Part shown: positions 37,327 through 46,143 of the stretch, in pieces
Layout of the letters: every line of letters starts with the position of its first letter
Position numbering within the stretch: the first letter of the stretch is position 1
Assembly: GCF_019145375.1 (NCBI RefSeq)
Contig: NZ_JAHSTX010000001.1
Location: 1,835,001 to 1,899,000 of the forward strand
From: Pseudomonas triticicola
Lineage (GTDB): Bacteria > Pseudomonadota > Gammaproteobacteria > Pseudomonadales > Pseudomonadaceae
Direction: 5' to 3'
DNA: 64,000 bases
Notes under the pieces: model-generated
Seen by the model: only the letters and a program-made list of their open reading frames with translations
The model's database searches: none
What the model was told of the DNA's origin: nothing
Translations under genes and position numbers: made by a program

Positions 37327-37716
37327 TCAAGCCTTCTTCTTGTACGCGATGCAGTCGATCTCGACCTTGCAATCAACCATCATGCTCGCCTGCACACAGG
37401 CCCGCGCCGGGGCGTGTTCGGGTTTGAAATACTCGGCGAAGACTTTGTTGAAACTGCTGAAATCCCGTGGATCGTCCAGCCATACGCCAGCGCGGACCAC
37501 GTCTTCAATGCCATAACCAGCCTCTTCGAGAATGGCGATCAGGTTTTTCATGGTCTGGTGGGTCTGTTCGACGATGCCGCCAACGATAATCTCGCCATCC
37601 ACCGCCGGTACCTGGCCGGACACATGCAGCCAGCCATCCGCTTCAACTGCGCGGGCGAATGGACGAGGCTGGCCGCCGGCGGCGGTGCTGCCGGTGCCGT
37701 AACGCGTAATGCTCAT
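37327..37716 (-). CDS. RidA family protein
   Basis: The 129-residue protein has the RidA core: FARAVEADGWLHVSGQVPAVDGEIIVGGIVEQTHQTMKNLIAILEEAGYGIEDVVRAGVWLDDPRDFSSFNKVFAEYF, ending PARACVQASMMVDCKVEIDCIAYKK, with the conserved arginine in ARACVQ and E in VEIDC. RidA enzymes hydrolyse 2-imino acids. Its position between the ABC importer and the PLP enzyme regulator suggests it clears imine products of that enzyme (inference). ATG 37716 has GGAGAAAC upstream. About 35 percent similar in pattern to the RidA at 2976. Confidence 0.92.
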   Translation of the reverse strand: MSITRYGTGSTAAGGQPRPFARAVEADGWLHVSGQVPAVDGEIIVGGIVEQTHQTMKNLIAILEEAGYGIEDVVRAGVWLDDPRDFSSFNKVFAEYFKPEHAPARACVQASMMVDCKVEIDCIAYKKKA

Positions 37717-37747
37717 GGGTGTTTCTCCTGATTGCAAAAGTACAGAT

Positions 37748-38539
37748 TCAAAACCGCGTGCTTTTGAGAAATTCCGCCAGACGCGGCGATTGCGGGCGTT
37801 CGAACAGTTCCTTGGGAGGCCCCTGTTCTTCGATTCGCCCTTGATTCATGAAAACGATCTTGTCCGAGACCTCAAAGGCGAAACGCATTTCGTGTGTCAC
37901 CAGCAACATGGTCATGCCGTCCTCGGCCAGCCCCTTGATCACGTTGAGCACCTCACCGACCAGTTCCGGGTCGAGGGCCGAGGTGACTTCGTCAAAGAGC
38001 ATCAGGCTCGGGTTCATCGCAATCGCTCGGGCAATCGCCACCCGCTGTTGCTGGCCGCCGGACAACTGACCGGGAAAGTGGTTTCGCCGCTCGAGCAGGC
38101 CGACGCGCTCCAGCCATTTTTCGGCAAGCACCACGGCTTCGTCCTTGTGCATCTTCTTCACCTTGAGCAGGCCCAGGGTGACGTTCTGCAGCGCGGTCAG
38201 GTGCGGGAAGAGGTTGAATTGCTGGAAGGCCATGCCGGTCATCGCACGATGGCGGGCAATGACCTTTTCCGCATGGCGCACGCGTTTGCCGTTGACCTCG
38301 TCGTAGCCGATGGACTCGCCGTCGAGCAGGATCTGCCCGCCCTGGAATTCTTCGAGCATGTTCACGCAACGCAGCAGCGTGGTTTTGCCCGAACCGCTGG
38401 AGCCGATCAGCGTGACGACGTTGCCGCGCTGCATGCTCAGGTCGACACCCTTGAGCACTTCCACCGCGCCGTACTGTTTGTGCAGGCCGCGAATGTCCAG
38501 CAGTGCCTGATCCTGTGAAGCAACTTGAGCTTGAGTCAT
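37748..38539 (-). CDS. Polar amino acid ABC transporter, ATP-binding protein
   Basis: The 263-residue ATPase has Walker [11 protein letters not shown]-loop [18 protein letters not shown], signature [15 protein letters not shown], Walker [15 protein letters not shown] and H-loop LVTHEM, all in the GlnQ/HisP form. It closes a four-gene importer operon (binding protein, two permeases, ATPase) and overlaps the stop of the adjacent permease by 4 nt. Confidence 0.95.
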   Translation of the reverse strand: MTQAQVASQDQALLDIRGLHKQYGAVEVLKGVDLSMQRGNVVTLIGSSGSGKTTLLRCVNMLEEFQGGQILLDGESIGYDEVNGKRVRHAEKVIARHRAMTGMAFQQFNLFPHLTALQNVTLGLLKVKKMHKDEAVVLAEKWLERVGLLERRNHFPGQLSGGQQQRVAIARAIAMNPSLMLFDEVTSALDPELVGEVLNVIKGLAEDGMTMLLVTHEMRFAFEVSDKIVFMNQGRIEEQGPPKELFERPQSPRLAEFLKSTRF

Positions 38540-39198
38540 GGCAAGGCCACCCGCTTTTCAATGTGCCGGCCGAGTAATTCGATGCCGTAGTTGATGACGA
38601 AGAACAGAAAACCGGCGAACAGGTAGAACTCCAGGGTCATGAAGTTCCGGGCGATGATCTGTTGCGTACTGAGCAGCAATTCAGCAACGCCGATCACCGA
38701 GAGCAAGGTCGACGCCTTGACGATTTCGGTGGATGAGTTGACCCAGGTCGGCAGGATCTGCCGCAATGCCTGAGGCAACAGGACGTAGCCGAGGGACTGG
38801 TAGAACGTCAGGCCGATGGCTTTCCCCGCCTCCATCTGCCCGCGCGGCAAGGCTTGCAGCGCACCACGGACAATCTCGGCGACGTGCGAGCCGCAAAACA
38901 GCGTCAGGCCCAGGGCTCCGGCCTGAAACGCACTGATCTGCCAACCGAGCGCCGGCGCCATATAAAAGCAGGCCAGCACCAATACAAACACTGGCGTGCC
39001 GCGAATCAGATCGACGTACAGCCGAAACGGCGCGCGCATCCAGAATCTGCCGTAAGTCAGGACCAGGCCGGCAACCACGCCGAGCATGGTGCCCAACACA
39101 ATGGCCAGCGCCGAGACCTGCACACTGGTCAGAAAGCCCTGCCACAACGGCTCGCGCGCGACCCACAATTCATGCAACCAACTGGGAGATTGGTACAT
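38536..39198 (-). CDS. Amino acid ABC transporter permease
   Basis: This 220-residue HisM/GlnP-type permease has about five membrane helices and the EAA loop [31 protein letters not shown]. It forms the heteromeric pore with the permease encoded immediately upstream (9-bp gap). Overlap of 4 nt with the ATPase gene indicates coupled translation. Confidence 0.94.
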   Translation of the reverse strand: MYQSPSWLHELWVAREPLWQGFLTSVQVSALAIVLGTMLGVVAGLVLTYGRFWMRAPFRLYVDLIRGTPVFVLVLACFYMAPALGWQISAFQAGALGLTLFCGSHVAEIVRGALQALPRGQMEAGKAIGLTFYQSLGYVLLPQALRQILPTWVNSSTEIVKASTLLSVIGVAELLLSTQQIIARNFMTLEFYLFAGFLFFVINYGIELLGRHIEKRVALP

Positions 39199-39207
39199 CG
39201 CAGCCTC

Positions 39208-39870
39208 CTATCGGCGGATCGCCAGACGCTGCTCGAGGTAACGCAGCAGCATGGCAATGAGGTAACAGGCCGCGACATACAACGCCGTGGTCACCAGCCA
39301 GGTTTCGATCACCCGGTAGCTTTCGACGTTGATCTTGCGCGCGTAATAGGTCAGCTCCGGTACCGCAATCGCAGCGGCAAGCGAGGTGTCCTTGAACAGC
39401 GAAATGAAGTTGTTCGACAGCGCCGGCAACACGTTGCGCAGCATCACCGGCACGGTGACGTAAGCCTTGACCTGCCATTCACCGAGACCGATTGCCAGCC
39501 CGGCTTCGCGCTGGCCTTTGGGAATGCTCAGCAAGCCGCCACGGAAGACTTCGGTCAGGTACGCGCCGGCATACAGCGACAGCGTGATGATGAACGAAGG
39601 AATCTTGTCCAGACGAATGCCAAGGCTGGGCAGTGCAAAGTAGATCAACAGAATCAACACCAGGATCGGCGTGTTACGCACTACCGTGACGTACACCGAC
39701 GCCAGCACCCGCAAGGCGCGATGCTTCGACAGCAAAGCGAACGCCATCAGCAGGCCGATCACGCAGCCGATGGCGATCGACACCAGCGCCAGCTGCAAGC
39801 CCAGACCGAGCCCCGCCAGCAAGGTGTCGAAATCGCGCCACACGGCGGCAAAGTTCAACTGATAGTTCAT
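39208..39870 (-). CDS. Amino acid ABC transporter permease
   Basis: The 220-residue partner permease has EAA loop GQREAGLAIGLGEWQVKAYVTVPVMLRNVLPALSN and about five helices beginning LLAGLGLGLQLALVSIAIGCVIGLLMAF. I prefer ATG 39870 (MNYQLNFAAVW), the common family start, but ATG 39903 lies behind a GGGTGGGG tract and would add 11 residues. Confidence 0.93.
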   Translation of the reverse strand: MNYQLNFAAVWRDFDTLLAGLGLGLQLALVSIAIGCVIGLLMAFALLSKHRALRVLASVYVTVVRNTPILVLILLIYFALPSLGIRLDKIPSFIITLSLYAGAYLTEVFRGGLLSIPKGQREAGLAIGLGEWQVKAYVTVPVMLRNVLPALSNNFISLFKDTSLAAAIAVPELTYYARKINVESYRVIETWLVTTALYVAACYLIAMLLRYLEQRLAIRR

Positions 39871-39921
39871 GGTCAGCAGTACCTTGAGCGGGGCGACGGT
39901 CATCGCCCCACCCTCACGGGA

Positions 39922-40770
39922 TCATTTGAATTCGACTGGGAAACCGATAGCTGGAGACGGAAGATCAACACCGAACCATTGTTTGAACGAGGCGGCGTAG
40001 GTCGGGAACTCAACACCGGTCATGGCTTCATGCAGCGCGGTGTTGACGAAGTTCAGCCAGTCCTGATCGCCACGTTTGACGGCGCAGGCGTAAGTCTGCG
40101 GGCTCCAGGCATAGCTCGGGCTGCGGTAGCGGCCAGGATTCTGCACCATCAGGTATTTCACAGAGGACTGATCGGTTGCGGCGGCATCGGCGCGGCCGGA
40201 GTTCACCGCCTGATACATCAGGTCGACGCTGTCGTACTGGTCGACCTTGGCCTTGGGCAATGCCTGATGCACCAATTCTTCGGCGTAGACGTTCTGCAGC
40301 ACCGCAACGGTAACGTCATCGCCCGCCGCTTGCAGGTCTTCGATTTCCTTGTACTTGCTGTTGTTCGGCAACAGCAGGCCAACACCTTCGCGGTAGTACG
40401 GCAGGGTGAACGCGACTTGCTGTGCGCGGCTGGCGGTAACGGTGATGAACTGGCAGCTCATGTCGACCTTGTCGGTGAGCAGATTGGGAATCCGCGCATC
40501 GGACGACTGCACCACGAACTCGACCTTGCTCGGGTCGTTGAACAGTCCTTTGGCCACGATCCTGGCGATGTCGATATCAAAACCCTGCAACTTGCCGTCC
40601 GCGCCTTGAAAGTGCCACGGCGCATTGGTGCTGCCAGTGCCCACGATCAACTTGCCACGGGCGAGAACACTGTCGAGCTTGCTCTCGGCAGCCTGGGCCA
40701 GGCCCATGACCGAGGAAGAAGCCGCAAGAACAAAAACACACGCTTTGAACAACGAAGGACGGCGATGCAT
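39922..40770 (-). CDS. Amino acid ABC transporter, periplasmic binding protein
   Basis: The 282-residue family 3 solute-binding protein has a Sec signal peptide (MHRRPSLFKACVFVLAASSSVMGLAQAAE). The mature part contains LIVGTGSTNAPWHFQGADGKLQGFDIDIARIVAKGLF, a typical lobe-1 ligand site, and the SRAQQVAFTLPYYREGVGLLLP hinge. It delivers a polar amino acid to the two permeases downstream. Context with a D-amino-acid-type lyase suggests a D- or hydroxy-amino acid ligand (inference). It is first in the importer operon; about 270 bp upstream holds no gene. Confidence 0.92.
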   Translation of the reverse strand: MHRRPSLFKACVFVLAASSSVMGLAQAAESKLDSVLARGKLIVGTGSTNAPWHFQGADGKLQGFDIDIARIVAKGLFNDPSKVEFVVQSSDARIPNLLTDKVDMSCQFITVTASRAQQVAFTLPYYREGVGLLLPNNSKYKEIEDLQAAGDDVTVAVLQNVYAEELVHQALPKAKVDQYDSVDLMYQAVNSGRADAAATDQSSVKYLMVQNPGRYRSPSYAWSPQTYACAVKRGDQDWLNFVNTALHEAMTGVEFPTYAASFKQWFGVDLPSPAIGFPVEFK

Positions 40771-41050
40771 GGCAAGCACTCCAGAATTGTGTTTATTCCG
40801 CTATACCGGAACACGGTTTGTTACTACGGAATAGACAGCAGAAAGTGTGCCACAGGAATCTCGCAAAATCTGTAACTGCTTTGAACGCTATTGGAATCAA
40901 CAAGATATGGTTCGTGGACCAAAGGGTTTGGCCCGACTTAGAACGAAGGAAAGACCTGACACAGCCATTAAAGGGGTAATGCGTTCCCAACTTGGGTCAG
41001 ATCGCGCCGTTGTGGTGCGAATCAGGGTGACAGTTGAACAAGACCCTGTA

Positions 41051-41332
41051 TCAGCGCTTTAGCGCCTGCCTGTAGACATCACCACCCTGCCGTTTCCCGA
41101 CGGCTATCACCGTCACGACCAGTACCTCGTCCCTGACCCGATAGACCAACCGATATCCAGCGCTTCGAAACTTGATTTTATAGGCGTTACTCAATCCTTT
41201 CAGACGAGCCGCCGGAACGTGGGGATTTGCCAGCCTTTCAACAAGTTTATTTTTGAACTGCTCTCTGAGCTCCGACCCAAGCTTTCGCCACTCCTTCCAA
41301 GCCTTTTCAGAAAATTCCAGTTCATAGGTCAT
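41051..41332 (-). CDS. RelE/ParE-family toxin
   Basis: The 93-residue basic protein (TYELEFSEKAWKEWRKLGSELREQFKNKLVERLANP, RLKGLSNAYKIKFRSAGYRLVYRVRDEVLVVTVIAVGKR) is a RelE-type mRNA interferase. The late Arg/Tyr-rich strand (SAGYRLVYRV) and GKR end correspond to its catalytic surface. Its start lies inside the end of the antitoxin gene, so the pair is translationally coupled. ATG 41332 is preceded by AAGG; a TTG one codon upstream is in frame. Confidence 0.92.
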   Translation of the reverse strand: MTYELEFSEKAWKEWRKLGSELREQFKNKLVERLANPHVPAARLKGLSNAYKIKFRSAGYRLVYRVRDEVLVVTVIAVGKRQGGDVYRQALKR

Positions 41333-41570
41333 CAATGGATACCTTGATGGTCGGATCGTTTTCTCGCTCCTTGCAAAGGGCGATCAGTTCCAGATCCTCC
41401 AAGCGCTCCATCATTGCTTCATATTCCTTGGCAGGAACACAGTAGAAGGCCGGCTCGTTTCGATTAAGGATCGCCACAGACCGGCCTCCACCAGCTGCCA
41501 CTGTACCCATAGGGTTTTTTTTCAATTCGGAAATACTCGCTACGACGTGAGAAAGAACAACGTGCGTCAT
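41322..41570 (-). CDS. Phd/YefM-family antitoxin
   Basis: The 82-residue protein has the Phd/YefM fold: ASISELKKNPMGTVAAGGGRSVAILNRNEPAFYCVPAKEYEAMMERLEDLEL at the DNA-binding N-terminus, and an acidic, probably disordered C-terminus (ERENDPTIKVSIDDL) that would wrap the toxin. It overlaps the toxin gene by 11 nt. A strong palindrome lies directly upstream, the expected autoregulatory operator. Confidence 0.92.
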   Translation of the reverse strand: MTHVVLSHVVASISELKKNPMGTVAAGGGRSVAILNRNEPAFYCVPAKEYEAMMERLEDLELIALCKERENDPTIKVSIDDL

Positions 41571-41581
41571 GAACTGTGCCT

Positions 41582-41621
41582 CTTGGAGTGCTCTGATTAG
41601 TGCTCAAAATAGCACTCCAAG
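41582..41621. promoter_or_regulatory. Nested palindromic operator of the toxin-antitoxin pair
   Basis: CTTGGAGTGCT (41582-41592) is exactly complementary to AGCACTCCAAG (41611-41621), with an inner AGTGCT/AGCACT pair at 41599-41604 and 41611-41616. It is 12 nt upstream of the antitoxin start. Confidence 0.7.
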
Positions 41622-41818
41622 TGATGCTCGGCGCAATGCATTGAGGTTACCACGCGGTTTCATGTGAGGTTCCCGCATTGGTTGTCAGGTCTATCTGGCG
41701 TTCTTGTGGGATTAATCTCGTGGTTACGCACCCCACCTGTAATTTCTGACAGTAGACCGCGACGCCCCTACTCCTTTAACGTCGAGGAGCCTACCCGCTC
41801 GTTGAAAAGGCCCCTTCG

Positions 41819-42250
41819 ATGAACGCCACAAACATAACCTCCACGCTGGCCCCGGTTTACCGCAAAGCCCTGAAAACCTGGCGCCCGGTCATTCTGTATT
41901 TCGCCAATGATCACTGCCCCGCCTGCGAATGGGCCGGGCCGATCTTTCGGCAGATTGCCGAGCCTTACCGACTGCGCGCCAACATCTATATGCTCAACAC
42001 CAGCCAATCGCCCAAGCACCCGAATGTCACGGGCACGCCAACAGTGCTGTTCTATAAAAACGGCAGGCTGCTGAAAAAGCTCAAAGGTATCGGTACCGAG
42101 GAAACCCTGGCGAGGGATATGGCCCGGCATGTCGGCAGGACAAAGGCTCCCGCAGCGCCACGCAAAGATCACCATGATCTGGCCTGGCTGCGGCGCACGC
42201 TCAGGTCGTTGCGCACCGTCACTCGTTCGCGCCACCGGCTTCTGCGCTGA
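41819..42250 (+). CDS. Thioredoxin-fold protein with CPAC active site
   Basis: The 143-residue protein has a thioredoxin core (WRPVILYFANDHCPACEWAGPIFRQIAEPYRLRANIYMLNT) with C33-P-A-C36 and a cis-proline segment TGTPTVLFYKNGRLLKKLKG. It is followed by an unusual basic C-terminal tail of about 40 residues rich in Arg and His (RTLRSLRTVTRSRHRLLR). No signal peptide, so cytoplasmic. The CPAC motif and tail differ from TrxA (CGPC), suggesting a specialised reductase or isomerase. It precedes a diguanylate cyclase by about 115 bp. Confidence 0.88.
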   Translation: MNATNITSTLAPVYRKALKTWRPVILYFANDHCPACEWAGPIFRQIAEPYRLRANIYMLNTSQSPKHPNVTGTPTVLFYKNGRLLKKLKGIGTEETLARDMARHVGRTKAPAAPRKDHHDLAWLRRTLRSLRTVTRSRHRLLR

Positions 42251-42364
42251 ACCCGACCGGGATTGGACAACCCGTTGTCTGCCTGCTTTGCTGTTGAGCG
42301 AACACATTGCGCGCCGCCAGCCGGTTCGGGTGGTTGCCAGATTTGCGCAGACAGCAGGATAAGC

Positions 42365-43441
42365 ATGTTCGAAACCATTGAAGCGCAAGCATTGAAGGAA
42401 ACCGCGTCTAACGAGTTGAGGGACGAGTTTCTCCAGCGCGAGTTCGAACGGCTCAAACCGTTCAGCCTGTTGATCTACGTGGTCAGTGTGTTCATGTGGC
42501 TGCTGTTTGATCTGATCGTCAGTTTTCTCGGCGGCCAGGGTTTCACGTGGCGCTCGATGGCGTTTCTCGCTGGTTTCGCGCTGTTGACGGTGGTACTCGG
42601 CTTTACGCGCAAAGCCAGTCATTTCGATGTGCTCACCTTGCTGCTGGTTCTGGGATTGACCGTCGGTGTGCGAATGATCGTCGACGGCCTCGCGCCTGAT
42701 TCGCACAGCTTGTGGCTGGTGCTGGCCGCAGCGAGCATGTTGTACAGCGTGTCAGTACTGCCGCTGCGGCGCTGGGCGTTCTTCGCCGTGCAAGGTGTGA
42801 TCTGGGTGATCCTCAACCCGTTTCTCGCCACCACTACCGAAATCACTGAACTGCGCGGCGTTCTGACTGCCTGCTACAGCGTGTTCCTCTGCGCACTCAC
42901 GGTGTACACCTTTTTGAAGTTCCGTGAGGCCAAGCTGAACAACTACCTCATGTCGCGGTTGCTGCTGGATCAGGCCTACAACGATCCGCTGACGCAGATT
43001 CCCAACCGACGCTCGTTCATGACCCATGCAGGGCAACGGCTGCTGGCAAGCCCGCGCGAGCGCGATCATTACCTGATGATGATCGACATCGACAACTTCA
43101 AGAAGGTCAACGATACCTACGGGCATGACATCGGTGATGAGGTGCTCATTCGCGTCGCCGCCGATATCAAGGCAGTGATGATTGCGTTTGACTACGCGCG
43201 TATGGGCGGTGAGGAGTTCGCGATCTATCTGGCGGGGGTTCGGCGCGAGGATGTAGAAAGCCTTGCCACGCAACTGTGCCAGTCAGTGCGTGAACAGCCC
43301 ACCCAGCACCCGGTCACCATCAGCATCGGCATTACCCGGGTGGCTGAGGGTGACTCGTTGAATCAGGCGCTGATCAAGGCGGATGCGGCGTTGTACGCAT
43401 CAAAACATACGGGCAAGGACCGCTTTACGTTTCATCAGTAA
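42365..43441 (+). CDS. Membrane-bound diguanylate cyclase (GGDEF)
   Basis: The 358-residue protein has about six N-terminal membrane helices (residues 30-210, for example FSLLIYVVSVFMWLLFDLIVSFLGG) and a C-terminal GGDEF domain: DQAYNDPLTQIPNRRSFM, MMIDIDNFKKVNDTYGHDIGDEVL, ARMGGEEFAIYLAG. GGEEF is an active-site variant compatible with cyclic di-GMP synthesis. No RxxD inhibitory site precedes the motif, so product inhibition is probably absent. The membrane part would sense an unknown signal. A GCGCAGCG/CGCTGCGC hairpin (43445-43462) separates it from the convergent gene. Confidence 0.92.
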   Translation: MFETIEAQALKETASNELRDEFLQREFERLKPFSLLIYVVSVFMWLLFDLIVSFLGGQGFTWRSMAFLAGFALLTVVLGFTRKASHFDVLTLLLVLGLTVGVRMIVDGLAPDSHSLWLVLAAASMLYSVSVLPLRRWAFFAVQGVIWVILNPFLATTTEITELRGVLTACYSVFLCALTVYTFLKFREAKLNNYLMSRLLLDQAYNDPLTQIPNRRSFMTHAGQRLLASPRERDHYLMMIDIDNFKKVNDTYGHDIGDEVLIRVAADIKAVMIAFDYARMGGEEFAIYLAGVRREDVESLATQLCQSVREQPTQHPVTISIGITRVAEGDSLNQALIKADAALYASKHTGKDRFTFHQ

Positions 43442-43444
43442 CAA

Positions 43445-43462
43445 GCGCAGCGACCGCTGCGC
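43445..43462. terminator. Hairpin between convergent genes
   Basis: GCGCAGCG and CGCTGCGC are perfect complements two bases apart; there is no U-run. Confidence 0.35.
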
Positions 43463-43476
43463 CATTCCGCGAATGC

Positions 43477-45036
43477 TCAGGCCACCTCGCGCTCCAGCAA
43501 CACCCGCGTCACCCGCCGCTCTTCAACTGCTTTGACGGTCAGTTGCCAGCCCTCGTACTCCAGTCGATCCCCGGTCATCGGCAACCGATCCAGGAGGCTC
43601 ATGACCAACCCGGCCATGGTCTGATAATCCTCGGTCGGCTCGGCATCGAAGCCGGTACGCTGGCGAACGCGAGCCAAGGGCAGCGCGCCGCTGACCAGAA
43701 ACCCGCCGCGCTCTTCGACCACATCAGGGCCTTCGATTTCACTGGCATCGGGCAACTCACCGGCGATCGATTCGAGGATGTCGGTCATGGTCAATATGCC
43801 GACGAAATCGCCAAACTCATTGACCACGAAGGCGATGTGCGTCGATGCCGCGCGCATCTGCTCCAGGGCATTGAGGATTGAGTAACTGTCGAGCAGATTG
43901 ACGGTCTTGCGTGCCAGATACTCCAGGTTCGGCTCGTTGCCGGCCAGATACTCCTTGAGCAATTCCTTCTTGTGTACGAAGCCCAGCGGCTCGTCCACCG
44001 CGCCATCGCGAATCAACGGCAAGCGCGAGTACGACGAATGCATCAACTTCGTGCGAATGGTTTCGGCATCATCGGCAAGGTCGATCAGGTCAACGTCGGC
44101 GCGCACCGTCATCAGGTTGCGAATCGGCCGCTCCGCCAGTTGCAGCACACCGCTGATCATCACCCGTTCACGACGATCGAACAGCTCGGCCACCGGCGCT
44201 TCACCGTTGTCCAGCAGGTCGGAGATTTCCTCGCCGACCTCCTCCGCCGCCAGTTTGCGGCCACCGAGCAGACGCATCACCGCATGGGCCGTGCGCTCAC
44301 GCATCGGGCGTACACCCTGCATCGAACGCTTGCGCCGAGCCCGGGCGATCTGGTTGAACACCTCGATGAGGATCGAGAAACCGATCGCGGCGTACAGGTA
44401 ACCTTTCGGGATATGGAAGCCCAGACCTTCTGCGGTCAGGGCAAAACCGATCATCATCAGGAAGCCCAGACACAGCATGATCACGGTCGGATGTGCGTTG
44501 ACGAAGCGGGTCAGCGGCTTGCTGGCGACGATCATCAGGCCGATGGAAATGATCACGGCGATCATCATCACCGCCAGTTCATCGACCATGCCCACAGCGG
44601 TAATCACCGCGTCGAGGGAGAACACAGCGTCGAGCACCACAATCTGCGCCACGATTGGCCAGAACAATGCGTAGGTCGTGTTGGTCGAGCGCTCGCCGAC
44701 ATGGCCTTCGAGCCGTTCATGCAGCTCCATCGTCGCCTTGAACAACAGGAACACGCCACCGAACAGCATGATCAGATCACGACCGGAGAAGCTCTTGTCG
44801 AACACCTCGAACAACGGCTGCGTGAGCGTAACCAGCCAGGAAATGCTCGCCAACAGGCCCAGGCGCATGATCAACGCCAACGACAGGCCGATGATCCGCG
44901 CGCGATCGCGCTGATGCGGCGGCAGTTTGTCGGCAAGAATTGCGATGAACACCAGGTTGTCGATACCCAGCACCAGTTCCAGCACGATCAGAGTCAACAG
45001 GCCTAACCAGGCTGTGGGATCCGCTAACCATTCCAT
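43477..45036 (-). CDS. TerC-family membrane protein with CBS pair and CorC/HlyC domain
   Basis: The 519-residue protein starts with a TerC domain (residues 1-230, about seven helices: [48 protein letters not shown], with the conserved acidic D residues within the membrane). A tandem CBS domain follows at 300-425 ([49 protein letters not shown]) and a transporter-associated CorC_HlyC domain at 435-515. This matches the YoaE/YegH type, implicated in metal ion efflux or membrane protein metalation. The start is ATG 45036. I see no Mn riboswitch upstream. Confidence 0.92.
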   Translation of the reverse strand: MEWLADPTAWLGLLTLIVLELVLGIDNLVFIAILADKLPPHQRDRARIIGLSLALIMRLGLLASISWLVTLTQPLFEVFDKSFSGRDLIMLFGGVFLLFKATMELHERLEGHVGERSTNTTYALFWPIVAQIVVLDAVFSLDAVITAVGMVDELAVMMIAVIISIGLMIVASKPLTRFVNAHPTVIMLCLGFLMMIGFALTAEGLGFHIPKGYLYAAIGFSILIEVFNQIARARRKRSMQGVRPMRERTAHAVMRLLGGRKLAAEEVGEEISDLLDNGEAPVAELFDRRERVMISGVLQLAERPIRNLMTVRADVDLIDLADDAETIRTKLMHSSYSRLPLIRDGAVDEPLGFVHKKELLKEYLAGNEPNLEYLARKTVNLLDSYSILNALEQMRAASTHIAFVVNEFGDFVGILTMTDILESIAGELPDASEIEGPDVVEERGGFLVSGALPLARVRQRTGFDAEPTEDYQTMAGLVMSLLDRLPMTGDRLEYEGWQLTVKAVEERRVTRVLLEREVA

Positions 45037-45346
45037 AAAACGTCTCGATCTCTCTTCAGTGAATTCAGGCGGCCGGAAACGGCGAAGTGCAACGCGAAGG
45101 CTCAAGAGCCGCGTTATCAACCATAGTCGGAAGTCGGAAGACGGGATGCTGCGAAAGGATCAAGACCGCGCGAAGGCGTGCTGGAGAGTGCTGACTGGGA
45201 GGCTCCGAGAGGGTGTTCATGTAAATCCTGAATGAAAAATGGCCTTGGAGCGTACAGGGTCGACCGACCTGCTCCACAGCGGTAAATCATTTCAAAATCT
45301 GTATGAATGACCTTGATCGGAGACTTTCAGCGTTGCTGAAGAAGCC
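45037..45346. other. Non-coding stretch between the TerC gene and the VWA gene
   Basis: It should hold the TerC gene promoter on the minus strand. I see no ORF with coding character, no RNA gene and no riboswitch consensus. Confidence 0.4.
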
Positions 45347-45370
45347 TTCGCGAGCAGGCTCGCTCCCACA
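45347..45370. repeat. Solitary REP
   Basis: A single perfect REP, TTCGCGAGCAGGCTCGCTCC followed by CACA, lies 24 nt past the stop of the VWA gene. Confidence 0.9.
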
Positions 45371-45393
45371 GGGTGCGAGCGGCGCGGCGGATT

Positions 45394-46143
45394 TCAGCGC
45401 AAATCCAGCTCATCGATATGCTGATACTGCGCTTGCAGCGCGGTCGCCAGATCCTTCGCCCGGCCCAGTCGAATCGGCCCGCGCTCGATGTCGATCAGCA
45501 ATCCCGGACACGCCAGCACCGGCAACGCCGACAGTTCTTTCACGCGACCATCGGTCACGATCAGGCAACGCTGCTGTTCGGCTGGAAAGCGCTTGCGCCG
45601 CAGCGTCAGCCATTGCTGCGCCTGCTCCAGTGCCGCGAGCAACGGCGTGCCGCCACCGGCGCCCAGACCGTCGAGCCAGACGCTCAGGCCGCTTGAGGCC
45701 TTCAAGCCTTGCACCTGCCATTTCGGCGCAGAACCACTGGCGGTCAGCAACGCCAGCCGCGCCCGCTGGTGGTAAGCATCGTCGAACAGCTGCGCGAGCA
45801 GGCCCTTGGCATCGCTCAAGGCCTGATGGCGACGGGTCGAGGCCGACGCGTCGACGATCACCAGCCAGATTTCATGGGGCGAGCGGGTGCGCTGTTGAAA
45901 CAGCAGATCGGCGCGGCGCTGAGGCCGGCCATTGAGCAGCGTGCCCGGCCAGTTCACCGATCCGCTACCGGCCGCATGCCGCTGGCCCTGGCGGCCATTG
46001 TCGAGTTGGCCGGCACGGGGTCTGGCATTCGCCCCCGCGTCAGACCGGGGGCGAATGCCTAGGGCTTTTTTGCCAGTGGCGGCCAGCTCGGAACTTCGCG
46101 GCGGGCACCGGTGGCTTGCGCCGTTGCCGGCATCTCGCCCCAC
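45394..46143 (-). CDS. VWA-domain protein, chelatase D-subunit-like (cobaltochelatase partner)
   Basis: The 249-residue protein begins with a basic, Gly/Arg-rich region (ANARPRAGQLDNGRQGQRHAAGSG) and then a von Willebrand A domain (EIWLVIVDASASTRRHQALSDAKGLLAQLFDDAYHQRARLALLTASGSA, GGGTPLLAAL, CLIVTDGRVKELS). The MIDAS residues appear as D-x-S-x-S, T of GGGTPLL and D of VTDGR. This is the C-terminal half of Mg-chelatase ChlD/BchD and fits the third subunit of a CobN-dependent chelatase. The only ATG overlaps the chlI-like gene by 85 bp; the true start may lie nearer 46061 at a non-ATG codon. Confidence 0.8.
   Translation of the reverse strand: MGRDAGNGASHRCPPRSSELAATGKKALGIRPRSDAGANARPRAGQLDNGRQGQRHAAGSGSVNWPGTLLNGRPQRRADLLFQQRTRSPHEIWLVIVDASASTRRHQALSDAKGLLAQLFDDAYHQRARLALLTASGSAPKWQVQGLKASSGLSVWLDGLGAGGGTPLLAALEQAQQWLTLRRKRFPAEQQRCLIVTDGRVKELSALPVLACPGLLIDIERGPIRLGRAKDLATALQAQYQHIDELDLR

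Noticed and set aside
38854..40875. 673-codon open frame antisense to the amino acid ABC transporter genes
   Set aside because: It spans three well-identified genes on the other strand and is rich in Gln, His and Arg, as antisense frames of GC-rich genes are.
45037..45300. Manganese (yybP-ykoY) riboswitch upstream of the TerC gene
   Set aside because: TerC genes often have one, but I see no matching conserved loops in this leader.
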